Origin: Raineya orbicola
Lineage (GTDB): Bacteria; Bacteroidota; Bacteroidia; Cytophagales; Thermonemataceae
DNA length: 64,000 nucleotides
Assembly: GCF_002843425.1 (NCBI RefSeq)
Contig: NZ_NKXO01000019.1
Coordinates: forward strand, 1-64,000
Direction of reading: 5' to 3'
A model generated the notes under the pieces. The model saw only the letters and a list, made by a program, of their open reading frames with translations, searched no databases and was not told where the DNA came from. Below, one piece after another: positions 43,113 to 51,586 of this stretch. Position numbers and translations under genes: made by a program. Positions within the stretch are counted from its first letter, which is position 1, and every line of letters starts with the position of its first letter.

Positions 43113-43552
43113 CGTGCATTTGTGGCAAATAATTTCAGCCACGAATAACACAAATGAGACACGAATGATTTATTTGTGCATTCGTGGCAAAAATTCTTGC
43201 ATTTGTGGCAAATAATTTCAGCCACGAATAACACGAATGAGACACGAATGATTTATTTGTGCATTCGTGGCAAAAATTCTTGCATTTGTGGCAAATAATT
43301 TCAGCCACGAATAACACGAATGAGACACGAATGATTTATTTGTGCATTCGTGGCAAAAATTCTTGCATTTGTGGCAAATAATTTCAGCCACGAATAACAC
43401 GAATGAGACACGAATGATTTATTTGTGCATTCGTGGCAAAAATTCTTGCATTTGTGGCAAATAATTTCAGCCACGAATAACACGAATGAGACACGAATTT
43501 TATTTATATTCGTGCATTCGTGGCAAACAATTCGTGCATTTGTGGCAAATCA
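43113..43552. repeat. 83-bp tandem repeat array built from CACGAAT heptamers
   Basis: Repeat units start at about 43116, 43199, 43282, 43365 and 43448 (exact 83-nt period); a divergent partial copy begins near 43536. The inner copies appear identical. The first carries CACAAAT instead of CACGAAT, and the last is diverged, the usual edge pattern of a tandem array. Each unit holds three direct CACGAAT heptamers (spaced 9 and 11 nt) and three in reverse as ATTTGTG/ATTCGTG. These give hairpins such as ACGAATG/CATTCGT and GCCACGAAT/ATTCGTGGC. The array fills the gap between the Spy-like terminator and the restriction enzyme gene. Minus-strand ORFs inside it are translations of the repeat, not genes. 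Confidence 0.95.
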
Positions 43553-43567
43553 AAACTTTTTGAACCT

Positions 43568-46500
43568 ATGTTGTTTCAGACGCAAACTAGCTCGCTTTTT
43601 CAGCAAGCCTATGACCGCAAGCAATGGAAACAATTCCTTGCCGATACTTTCCCAAAATTTGATTCATTCTCTGAACCTATTCCAATAAGCATAGATACTC
43701 ATTTTGCCCAACAAGCCTTTCTGTTGGGTAATATCGCCCTCCAAGAAAACGGCATTAAACGTACTTTGGCAGTTTATGAAGTAAAACTCACTACACACAT
43801 ACAAATAGAACGCAACCGCGTAGGACTGCGAAACCTACTTCGCAAATACTGGAAAAATATTGACGGGGCATTCATTGTGTTTTATCAATCTCAAAAGCCC
43901 AAGTGGCGGTTTATGTACGTTTCCGAACTGACAGGCTTCGATGCCGAAGGCAATTTCCAAACTATACAAACCGAACCCAAACGCTATACCTACCTTTTGG
44001 GCGAAAACGAAAATGTAAGAACCGCTACCGAACGCTTCGAACTACTTGCCCAAAAAGGAAGCAAAATCACCCTCAACGACATCAAAGAAGCCTTTTCTGT
44101 TGAAAAAGTTACCAAAGAATTCTACTCCGATATTGCCCAATGGTACGAATGGGCTTTGCCACTCGTGCAGTTCCCCGAAGACGCCGAACAACAAGAAAAC
44201 GGACGAAATATCGCCCTCATACGACTGCTCACACGCCTGTTTTTCATCTGGTTTATGAAAGAAAAAAAACTTATTCCCCCCGACTTGTTTGATGAGAACT
44301 GGCTCAAAAACATACTTATAGAGTTTTACCCCCAAGATGCAAAAAACGGCAATTACTACAAAGCCATTTTGCAAAATCTCTTTTTTGCTACGCTCAACAC
44401 GCCACAAGCACAACGAAAGTTTCGCCGAGAGCATAGCTTTCAGGGAAAAAACAACGACTATATGAACCATAGCTACTACCGATACCTTCATCTATTTAAA
44501 AAACCCGACCAAAGTCTGCTTATTTTTCAGAGCATTCCCTTTCTGAACGGAGGTTTGTTTGAATGCCTTGATTTCCGAAAAGATGACCCCCTCAATCTCA
44601 CAGGCAAAGAAATTCGCATAGACGGCTACTCCGATATACCCGCTAAACAAGCTTTTGTTCCCAATATTTTGTTCTTTGAACCCCAAAAAGGCATTTTATC
44701 TATTTTTCGGAAATACCACTTCACCATAGAAGAAAATACCCCCTTCGACCAACAAGTCTCCCTTGACCCCGAAATGCTCGGCAAAGTTTTTGAAAACCTA
44801 CTTGCCACCTACAACCCCGAAACCCGCGAAACCGCACGCAAAGCCACAGGCAGTTTTTACACCCCTCGCGAGATTGTCTATTTTATGGTCAAGGCTTCGC
44901 TGAAAGAATACTTCAAAACACAACTTGCTGAAAAGATTACGAGTATAGAAACTCGTTTAGAGCAACTTTTTTCCTATGCCGATACCTCTAATCCTTTCAG
45001 CTCCGAAGAAACCCAACTACTTATTAACGCCCTGCACGAAGTCAAAATCCTGGACCCTGCCGTGGGCTCAGGGGCGTTTCCGATGGAAGCCCTTAACCAA
45101 ATGGTGCATCTGCTTAGCAAACTTGACCCTAAAAATGAAAAATGGAAAAATGCCCAAATTCAAGCGGTACAACGCTCTGTATCTGACCCTTCGCTCAAAC
45201 AAAAAACCATAGAACACATAGAAAACATCTTTCAGCACAATGAACTCGGATACGGACGAAAACTCTTTCTCATTCAAAATTGCCTCTATGGCGTGGATAT
45301 TCAACCCATTGCCGTGCATATTGCTAAATTACGTTTTTTTCTTTCGCTCCTCGTAGATGAAAAAATTGATGACGCTTTGCCCAATCAGGGCATTGAACCC
45401 TTGCCCAACCTTGAAACCAAACTCATCGCCGCCAATACACTTATCAGTTTGCCCCGACATCAGCATTTACAAACTCTCCCCCTTGAAGCATTAGAAAAAC
45501 AATTGTTTGAACTCCGAAAGAATTACTTCGAAACCAACGACCAAACACAAAAAGAGCAACTCAAAAAACAAGACCAACTAATACGGCTACAAATACAAAA
45601 CTTATTGAAAAACGGCGGTTTCCCCTCCGAATTTGCCGATGCCATTACCGAAGCCGATATCTACGACACCCAAAAAAGCCATAATTGGTTCGATGCCGAG
45701 TGGATGTTTGGCATCAAAGACGGCTTTGATATGGTAATTGGCAACCCTCCGTATATCTCTACAAAAGGCGTCAGTACGGAGGCTAAAAAAGAGTTAGAAA
45801 AGCAATACGGCTTCGCTGATGATACTTACAATCATTTCTATTTCAAAGGAATTGCATTACTCAAACCAAAAGGCATATTAGCTTACATCTCCTCTAAAAC
45901 CTTTTGGACTATCCAAACCAAAAAGAATTTACGAGAATTATTCTTGCAAAATACCATACTGCAACTTTTTGATACCGCAAATCCCTTCGAATCGGCTATG
46001 GTAGATACCTGCGTGGCAATACTTCAAAAACAAAGCCCTGATGATACGCATACCATTATCTTCCTTGATGGTAAAAAAGATTTGGCTAATCCTGATACTT
46101 ACACCGTTTCGCAGCAGGTTTATGCCACTGCACCCAATCAAGTTTTCTTTTTGCCCTCGCCTTACAATATGAAAATTTATGAACGATTAGGCAAAATAGT
46201 CAATCATTTACTCAACCAATGGTGGGATAAAATCTCTACCAGCAAAAACATAGAAAAACACAAAAAAGAGCTTGAAACATACCGAAAACAACTCCAACCC
46301 GGGGATATAACCCTTTTGGGACTTATCACCGAAGGCGGACAGGGACTTGCAACCGCCAACAACGGCAAATATGTCGGCATATTAGAAGGCACAAAATGGG
46401 CTGAACTTGCCCGCAAACAACGCCCCGAAAAACTCCTATTAGCAACTCAATTTTGCAAACAACAAGGCATTCGCAATAAGCAAGATGCCCAAGCATTCTT

Positions 46501-47221
46501 AGAGAAACTACCCGAACAACAAATCCGAAAACTTTTTGATGACCTCAAAGAACAATACGGACGTGATGTCTTTGGGCAAGGCTGGTTGTACAGAATTGTT
46601 AGCCCCAATGAAATTGCTGATGTAAATAAACTCTCCGATGAGGAAAAACTCAACGGCATACAAGGTACTAAAACCTTTGTGCCTTATGACAAAGGCGATA
46701 AAGACGGCAACCGCTGGTATGCTCCAACTCCTTATTACATTGATTGGTGCAAAGAAAATGTAAAGTTTTTACAAACTGACCCAAAAGCACGATGGCAAGG
46801 TTATCAATTCTACTTCCGTGAAGGGTTTTGTTGGAGCGATATACACACAGTAAATATTAAGTCTCGTATAAAAACAAATGGCGTTCATGATGTTAAAAGT
46901 ATGAGTTTGTTTTCATTGAGTATTGAAAAATGCCCAGAGTTTTATTTGGTATGCTTATTAAATTCAACTTTTATTAGCGAATATGTTTTTTATTACATAA
47001 AAAATACACAAACATTTCAAATCAACGATGCAAGATTAGTTCCTATCATCATACCCACTACCACCCAACTTCAATCATTTGAGCAACTATTTAACCGAGC
47101 GTATGAAATTCAGCGGGGTAAATTTGCGGGTAGCCTAAGCGAGCGTGAAGCAGAAAAGGAATTAGAGGTGCTACAAAAAGAATTGGATAAAAGGGTAGAG
47201 GAGATGTATTTGCACTCATAA
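43568..47221 (+). CDS. Type IIG restriction-modification enzyme (Eco57I-like methylase with endonuclease and specificity regions)
   Basis: This is a single-chain enzyme of about 1217 residues from ATG 43568 (MLFQTQTSSLFQQAYDRKQW). The in-frame ATG at 43520 is inside the repeat array and is less likely. The N-terminal region has LAVYEVKLTTHIQIERNRVGLRNLLR, where E-x-K after a hydrophobic strand fits a PD-(D/E)XK nuclease core (about 65-95). The gamma-class methylase follows: TGSFYTPREIVYFMV, SAM motif ILDPAVGSGAFPMEAL (about 494) and the catalytic IGNPPYIS (about 723). The last 450 residues are a TaqI-like target-recognition domain. No separate R, M or S genes are adjacent. The C-rich codon choice (ccc, cgc, acc) differs from its neighbours and suggests transfer. 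Recognition site unknown. Confidence 0.9.
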   Translation: MLFQTQTSSLFQQAYDRKQWKQFLADTFPKFDSFSEPIPISIDTHFAQQAFLLGNIALQENGIKRTLAVYEVKLTTHIQIERNRVGLRNLLRKYWKNIDGAFIVFYQSQKPKWRFMYVSELTGFDAEGNFQTIQTEPKRYTYLLGENENVRTATERFELLAQKGSKITLNDIKEAFSVEKVTKEFYSDIAQWYEWALPLVQFPEDAEQQENGRNIALIRLLTRLFFIWFMKEKKLIPPDLFDENWLKNILIEFYPQDAKNGNYYKAILQNLFFATLNTPQAQRKFRREHSFQGKNNDYMNHSYYRYLHLFKKPDQSLLIFQSIPFLNGGLFECLDFRKDDPLNLTGKEIRIDGYSDIPAKQAFVPNILFFEPQKGILSIFRKYHFTIEENTPFDQQVSLDPEMLGKVFENLLATYNPETRETARKATGSFYTPREIVYFMVKASLKEYFKTQLAEKITSIETRLEQLFSYADTSNPFSSEETQLLINALHEVKILDPAVGSGAFPMEALNQMVHLLSKLDPKNEKWKNAQIQAVQRSVSDPSLKQKTIEHIENIFQHNELGYGRKLFLIQNCLYGVDIQPIAVHIAKLRFFLSLLVDEKIDDALPNQGIEPLPNLETKLIAANTLISLPRHQHLQTLPLEALEKQLFELRKNYFETNDQTQKEQLKKQDQLIRLQIQNLLKNGGFPSEFADAITEADIYDTQKSHNWFDAEWMFGIKDGFDMVIGNPPYISTKGVSTEAKKELEKQYGFADDTYNHFYFKGIALLKPKGILAYISSKTFWTIQTKKNLRELFLQNTILQLFDTANPFESAMVDTCVAILQKQSPDDTHTIIFLDGKKDLANPDTYTVSQQVYATAPNQVFFLPSPYNMKIYERLGKIVNHLLNQWWDKISTSKNIEKHKKELETYRKQLQPGDITLLGLITEGGQGLATANNGKYVGILEGTKWAELARKQRPEKLLLATQFCKQQGIRNKQDAQAFLEKLPEQQIRKLFDDLKEQYGRDVFGQGWLYRIVSPNEIADVNKLSDEEKLNGIQGTKTFVPYDKGDKDGNRWYAPTPYYIDWCKENVKFLQTDPKARWQGYQFYFREGFCWSDIHTVNIKSRIKTNGVHDVKSMSLFSLSIEKCPEFYLVCLLNSTFISEYVFYYIKNTQTFQINDARLVPIIIPTTTQLQSFEQLFNRAYEIQRGKFAGSLSEREAEKELEVLQKELDKRVEEMYLHS

Positions 47222-47290
47222 GTTGCAACAAACGCATTGGCTTTCAGAAAGTAAATAGTTGGATATTGTATAGTTTCGGTATTTTTTTCA

Positions 47291-47298
47291 TACTTTTG
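47291..47298 (+). promoter_or_regulatory. candidate -7 box upstream of the Cys/Met PLP enzyme gene
   Basis: TACTTTTG matches TAnnTTTG exactly, 17 nt before the ATG. An ATTG at 47265-47268 lies 22 nt upstream, slightly beyond the usual spacing. The gap 47222-47315 shows no riboswitch-like structure. Confidence 0.5.
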
Positions 47299-47315
47299 CA
47301 CAAAACAAGAAACGT

Positions 47316-48455
47316 ATGAAATTTGCTACCAAAGCCATTCACGCGGGTGTAGAACCCGAACCGCACACAGGGGCAGTAATGACACCCATTTTTCAGACTT
47401 CTACTTACGCCCAAGAAGCACCGGGCAAGCATAAAGGCTACGAATATTCTCGCACACACAACCCTACGCGTACTGCTTTGCAAAAAAATCTTGCCGCTCT
47501 TGAAAATGGTAAATTTGCTTTTGTGTTTGGCAGTGGATTGGCAGCCACCGATACACTATTGCGGCTATTTCGTCCGGGCGATGAAGTGCTTGTAACCGAT
47601 GACCTCTATGGCGGTACATATCGGCTTTTTGTGAGAGTAATTCAGCATTTTGGCTTGAAATTTAAGTTTATTCCGATGCAAGATGCTCAAAGTATAGAAA
47701 GCCATATCACGCCCCAAACTAAACTGATTTGGATTGAAACCCCTACCAATCCGCTGATGAATATCATTGATATTGAAGCAATAGCCAAAATTGCTAAAAA
47801 ACATAATATCACACTTGCCGTAGATAATACGTTTGCCTCGCCTTATTTGCAAAACCCTTTGGATTTGGGAGCAGATGTGGTGATGCACTCTGCTACTAAA
47901 TATTTGGGCGGACACTCTGACGTGGTAATGGGGGTGCTTATCACCAACCGAGAAGATTTAGCCCAAGAGTTTGGTTTTTTGCAAAATGCCGTAGGGGCGG
48001 TACCTGCTCCGATGGATTGTTTCCTGATGCTTCGGGGCATCAAAACATTGCACTTGCGTATGCAACGCCATTGCGAAAATGGAGCTAAAATTGCTCATTG
48101 GTTACGCTCACACCCCCGAGTAGAAAAAGTGTTTTGGTGTGGCTTCCCCGACCACCCCAACCACGAAGTAGCCAAACGGCAGATGCGAGATTTTGGCGGT
48201 ATGGTTTCGTTTATCTTGAAAGGAGACGATCTGGAGGAGGCTAAACGCGTAATGAGCAGTTTCAAGGTTTTTACCTTAGCCGAGTCGCTTGGGGGGGTGG
48301 AATCGCTTTGTACGCACCCTGCTACAATGACTCACGCCAGCATTCCCAAAGAACAACGCGAAAAAGCAGGATTGAAAGATACACTTATCCGTTTGAGCGT
48401 AGGAGTAGAAGATGCAGAAGATTTGATTGATGACCTCAAACAAGCTATCGGATAA
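47316..48455 (+). CDS. Cystathionine gamma-synthase / beta-lyase family PLP enzyme
   Basis: This is a Cys/Met metabolism PLP-dependent enzyme of fold-type I, 379 residues. Motifs: YEYSRTHNPTRTALQKNLAALE, VFGSGLAATDTLLRLF, DDLYGGTYRLF (Tyr stacking on PLP), WIETPTNPLMNIIDI, AVDNTFASPYLQNPL and the Schiff-base lysine in HSATKYLGGHSD (about residue 195). The C-terminal VESLCTHPATMTHASIPKEQR block is conserved across the family. It could act as MetB, MetC or cystathionine gamma-lyase; sequence alone does not decide. Confidence 0.93.
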   Translation: MKFATKAIHAGVEPEPHTGAVMTPIFQTSTYAQEAPGKHKGYEYSRTHNPTRTALQKNLAALENGKFAFVFGSGLAATDTLLRLFRPGDEVLVTDDLYGGTYRLFVRVIQHFGLKFKFIPMQDAQSIESHITPQTKLIWIETPTNPLMNIIDIEAIAKIAKKHNITLAVDNTFASPYLQNPLDLGADVVMHSATKYLGGHSDVVMGVLITNREDLAQEFGFLQNAVGAVPAPMDCFLMLRGIKTLHLRMQRHCENGAKIAHWLRSHPRVEKVFWCGFPDHPNHEVAKRQMRDFGGMVSFILKGDDLEEAKRVMSSFKVFTLAESLGGVESLCTHPATMTHASIPKEQREKAGLKDTLIRLSVGVEDAEDLIDDLKQAIG

Positions 48456-48459
48456 AATA

Positions 48460-48495
48460 AACTGCCCACATTTAGAGTGTGGGCAGTTGTTTTTT
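48460..48495. terminator. bidirectional terminator
   Basis: The 11-bp perfect stem AACTGCCCACA (48460-48470) and TGTGGGCAGTT (48478-48488) has a 7-nt loop and a GTTTTTTT tail. It is placed between convergent stops of the PLP enzyme gene and the glutamine synthetase gene. Confidence 0.9.
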
Positions 48496-50684
48496 TAGCG
48501 TATCATTAAAATTTCACGATACTTGGCAAGAGGCCACATTTCATCGCTTATGGTAAGCTCTAATTTATCTACTGCATAGCGAATAGGCTCAAAAAATCCT
48601 TTTACTTCCTTGCTGTAAATTTCGGCACGCTTATGAACATCAGCGGTGTTATTGGCGACTTTGCGAGTATCAATCATAGCTTTTACGTTCTTTTGCAAAT
48701 CATTCACGTAGCCTGCAATTTTTTTAATCACAACCATTGTATTTTCTACCAAAGTGTCCTCAATACCCAAAGCCTTTAAGCTACGCACATATTCTACAAG
48801 TCGGTTTTGGTATGAAATAGCCGTAGGAATGATATGATTGATAACCAATTCGCCCATCATACGCGATTCTATCTGTATTTTCTTGATGTAATTTTCTAAT
48901 AGAATCTCATAACGAGCCTCTAATTCTCTATGCGAAAGAACTTGATGTTTTTCAAAAATTTCAATAGTTTTTTTGCTGACGAAAGCCTCCAATGCTTCTA
49001 CACAAGAGGTAATATTAGTTAGCCCACGTTTTTTGGCTTCTTTTTTCCACTCCTCTGAATAGCCATCACCTTCAAAAATTACTTTTTTGCTTTCTTTGAT
49101 ATAATTTTTCAGTACGTTGATGATAGCGGCTTCTTTCTTTTCGCCTTTGGCAATGCGTTTATCTACTTCTTCTTTGAAAATTTGTAGCTGATGGGCAACG
49201 ATAGTATTAAGTACAATCATATTAGAAGCACAATTGGCCGAAGCTCCTACGGCTCTGAATTCAAATTTATTGCCCGTGAAAGCAAAAGGCGAGGTACGAT
49301 TGCGGTCGGTGTTATCCAAAAGTACAGGCGGAATTTTGTTGATACCTGTTTTCATATAAATATTTTCACCTTTGGCGACTTTCACGGTGGCAGTTTTTTC
49401 TAATTCCTCTAAAATTTCATTCATTTGTTTGCCAATAAATACAGAGATAATGGCAGGAGGGGCTTCGTTAGCACCCAAGCGGTGTTCGTTTCCTGCCGAC
49501 ATAATGCTGGCTCTTAATAAGTCGGCATTATCGTGTACAGCTTTGATAACATTCACAAAGAACGTCAGGAAACGCAAATTTTCTTTGGCTTTGGTGCTGG
49601 GAGCAAGTAAATTGATACCTGTATTGGTTTGTAAAGACCAATTATTATGCTTACCACTGCCATTGATGCCTGCAAAAGGTTTTTCGTGGAAAAGTACCTT
49701 CAAATCGTGGCGGTCGGCAACTTTTTCCATTACGTCCATTAGCAAAAGGTTGTGGTCTATGGCTAAATTGGCTTCCTCAAAGGTGCAGGCACATTCAAAC
49801 TGGGCAGGGGCTACTTCATTATGGCGAGTGCGAATAGGAATGCCGAGCTTGAGACACTCAATTTCAAAATCAACCATAAAAGCACGTACTCGTGAGGGAA
49901 TAGAGCCGAAGTAGTGGTCTTCAAGTTGTTGCCCTTTGGGAGGGGTATGTCCGAAAAGGGTTCTACCTGTGGAAACTAAATCAGGGCGAGTGTAATACAT
50001 TGCCTTATCTACCAAAAAATACTCTTGCTCGGGTCCCAGCGTAGCGATAACACTGGTAACATCACTTTCAAAGTATTGAGCCACAGCCGTAGCCGCTTTA
50101 TCTACGGCGTGTAGAGCTTTCAGCAGAGGCATTTTGTAATCCAGAGCTTCGCCTGTATATGAAACAAACACCGTAGGAATACACAGGGTTTTAGTGCCAT
50201 TGTCTTCCATAATAAAAGCAGGCGAGGTGGCGTCCCAAGCTGTATAGCCGCGGGCTTCAAAGGTAGAGCGAATGCCACCACTGGGAAAGGAAGAAGCATC
50301 GGGTTCTTGTTGGGCAAGTGCCGAACCTTTGAATTTTTCAATTACTTTTCCATCTTTTTCCACGTCAAAAAAGGCATCGTGTTTTTCGGCGGTACTGCCT
50401 GTAAGTGGCTGAAACCAGTGTGTATAATGTGTAACGCCTTTGCTAATAGCCCAGTTTTTCATACCTGTTGCCACATCATCGGCAAGTTCTAAACTGATAG
50501 GTTCGCCTTTGGCAATAGCAGTTTTGAGTTTTTTATAGGTATCGGCACTCAAATACTGCTTCATTGCTTCATCATTGAATACATTGCAACCGAAATAATC
50601 TGAAATTTTTTCAGAAGGAGGTGTAACTTTTACAAATGGGCGGTCTTGGGCTTGTTTTATAGCCTCAAATCTTAAAATTGACAT
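48495..50684 (-). CDS. glnN: Glutamine synthetase type III
   Basis: The enzyme makes glutamine from glutamate, ammonia and ATP. The 729-residue length and N-terminus (MSILRFEAIKQAQDRPFVKV) are those of GSIII, not the 450-residue GSI. Active-site blocks: ATLGPEQEYFLVDK (metal-binding Glu), RTRHNEVAPAQFECACTFEEANLAIDHN, LFHEKPFAGINGSGKHNNWSLQTNTG (ATP/metal His and Asn), and NRTSPFAFTGNKFEFRAVGASANCASN. The start is ATG 50684; the frame upstream to 50747 reads low-complexity FKNN sequence in the leader. Bacteroidota commonly carry GSIII as their main glutamine synthetase. Confidence 0.95.
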   Translation of the reverse strand: MSILRFEAIKQAQDRPFVKVTPPSEKISDYFGCNVFNDEAMKQYLSADTYKKLKTAIAKGEPISLELADDVATGMKNWAISKGVTHYTHWFQPLTGSTAEKHDAFFDVEKDGKVIEKFKGSALAQQEPDASSFPSGGIRSTFEARGYTAWDATSPAFIMEDNGTKTLCIPTVFVSYTGEALDYKMPLLKALHAVDKAATAVAQYFESDVTSVIATLGPEQEYFLVDKAMYYTRPDLVSTGRTLFGHTPPKGQQLEDHYFGSIPSRVRAFMVDFEIECLKLGIPIRTRHNEVAPAQFECACTFEEANLAIDHNLLLMDVMEKVADRHDLKVLFHEKPFAGINGSGKHNNWSLQTNTGINLLAPSTKAKENLRFLTFFVNVIKAVHDNADLLRASIMSAGNEHRLGANEAPPAIISVFIGKQMNEILEELEKTATVKVAKGENIYMKTGINKIPPVLLDNTDRNRTSPFAFTGNKFEFRAVGASANCASNMIVLNTIVAHQLQIFKEEVDKRIAKGEKKEAAIINVLKNYIKESKKVIFEGDGYSEEWKKEAKKRGLTNITSCVEALEAFVSKKTIEIFEKHQVLSHRELEARYEILLENYIKKIQIESRMMGELVINHIIPTAISYQNRLVEYVRSLKALGIEDTLVENTMVVIKKIAGYVNDLQKNVKAMIDTRKVANNTADVHKRAEIYSKEVKGFFEPIRYAVDKLELTISDEMWPLAKYREILMIR

Positions 50685-50789
50685 ATTATTTTTGAATTTA
50701 AGGTTTAATTTTTGGGCAAAAATCATAAAAAAATATATTTTTTGCAAAAAATAGATTAAATTTTTAACTTATTTTTATAAAAATCAATT

Positions 50790-50821
50790 TTTGTAAATTA
50801 CAGATTGCCTTACTAAATTTG
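50790..50821 (+). promoter_or_regulatory. Exact promoter of trmD
   Basis: TTTG (50790-50793), 20-nt spacer, TAAATTTG (50814-50821). It predicts a transcription start about 20 nt before the trmD ATG at 50845. Confidence 0.7.
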
Positions 50822-50844
50822 AATTTTACAAAAAATTTGCCTTT

Positions 50845-51528
50845 ATGCGTATAGATATTATCAGTGTAGTGCCTTCGCTTTTGGAAAGTCCTTTTTCGCA
50901 TAGCATACTCAAAAGAGCAATTCAAAAAGGTTTGGTAGAGGTAGTTTTACATAATTTGCACGACTATGGCTTTGGGGGATATAAACAGGTTGATGATTAT
51001 CCTTTTGGGGGTGGTGCAGGAATGGTGATGATGATAGAACCCATTGACAGATGCCTTTCGGCTCTGAAAGCAGAAAGAAATTATGATGAAATTATTTATC
51101 TTACCCCTGATGGAGAACGCTTTACACAAAAAATAGCTAATGAGCTTTCCTTGAAAAATAACCTAATTTTGCTTTGTGGGCATTACAAAGGAGTTGATGA
51201 ACGAGTAAGAGAACACCTCATAACACGAGAGATGAGCATCGGCGACTACGTGCTTTCAGGTGGAGAGCTTGCGGCGGCGGTGGTTGCAGATGCCGTTATT
51301 CGTCTTATTCCGGGCGTACTTTCTGATGAAACTTCTGCCCTTACAGATTCTTTTCAGGATAACCTGCTTGCTCCGCCTGTTTATACACGTCCCGAAGAAT
51401 ACAAAGGTTGGAAAGTACCAGAAATTTTGCTTTCTGGAAATCACAAAGCCATAGAAGAGTGGCGTTGGGAACAATCTTTGGAGCGTACCCGCCAAAAACG
51501 CCCTGATTTGCTCAAAAATTTTTGGTAA
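50845..51528 (+). CDS. trmD: tRNA (guanine-37-N1)-methyltransferase TrmD
   Basis: TrmD methylates G37 next to the anticodon to prevent frameshifting. The SPOUT trefoil-knot signatures are present: [56 protein letters not shown] and the SAM-knot block [21 protein letters not shown] with [10 protein letters not shown]. The tail [29 protein letters not shown] is conserved. It is not in the usual rpsP-rimM-trmD-rplS operon; here it stands alone with its own promoter. Confidence 0.97.
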   Translation: MRIDIISVVPSLLESPFSHSILKRAIQKGLVEVVLHNLHDYGFGGYKQVDDYPFGGGAGMVMMIEPIDRCLSALKAERNYDEIIYLTPDGERFTQKIANELSLKNNLILLCGHYKGVDERVREHLITREMSIGDYVLSGGELAAAVVADAVIRLIPGVLSDETSALTDSFQDNLLAPPVYTRPEEYKGWKVPEILLSGNHKAIEEWRWEQSLERTRQKRPDLLKNFW

Positions 51529-51558
51529 GATTGAAAAGAACTTTCTCAAATTTTTATT

Positions 51559-51566
51559 TACTTTTG
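51559..51566 (+). promoter_or_regulatory. candidate -7 box upstream of the Rpn-like gene
   Basis: TACTTTTG fits TAnnTTTG exactly, 21 nt before ATG 51587. No TTTG lies at 19-21 nt upstream, so support is partial. Confidence 0.4.
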
Positions 51567-51586
51567 GATAAAATATAAGTTTGGCT

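Noticed and set aside
43135-43483. Three nearly identical minus-strand 60-codon ORFs (each starting MLFVAEIICHKC)
   Set aside because: They are translations of the 83-bp tandem repeat and repeat with its period; there is no start context and no coding signature.
43113-43552. CRISPR array
   Set aside because: There are no variable spacers: the whole 83-bp unit repeats, and there are no cas genes in the window.
47222-47315. SAM riboswitch in front of the Cys/Met PLP enzyme gene
   Set aside because: The gap is only 94 nt and no pseudoknot or conserved SAM-binding core could be drawn; only a -7 box is supported.
49372-49914. 180-codon plus-strand ORF inside the glutamine synthetase gene
   Set aside because: It is the antisense shadow of a strongly conserved GSIII coding sequence, with no domain of its own.
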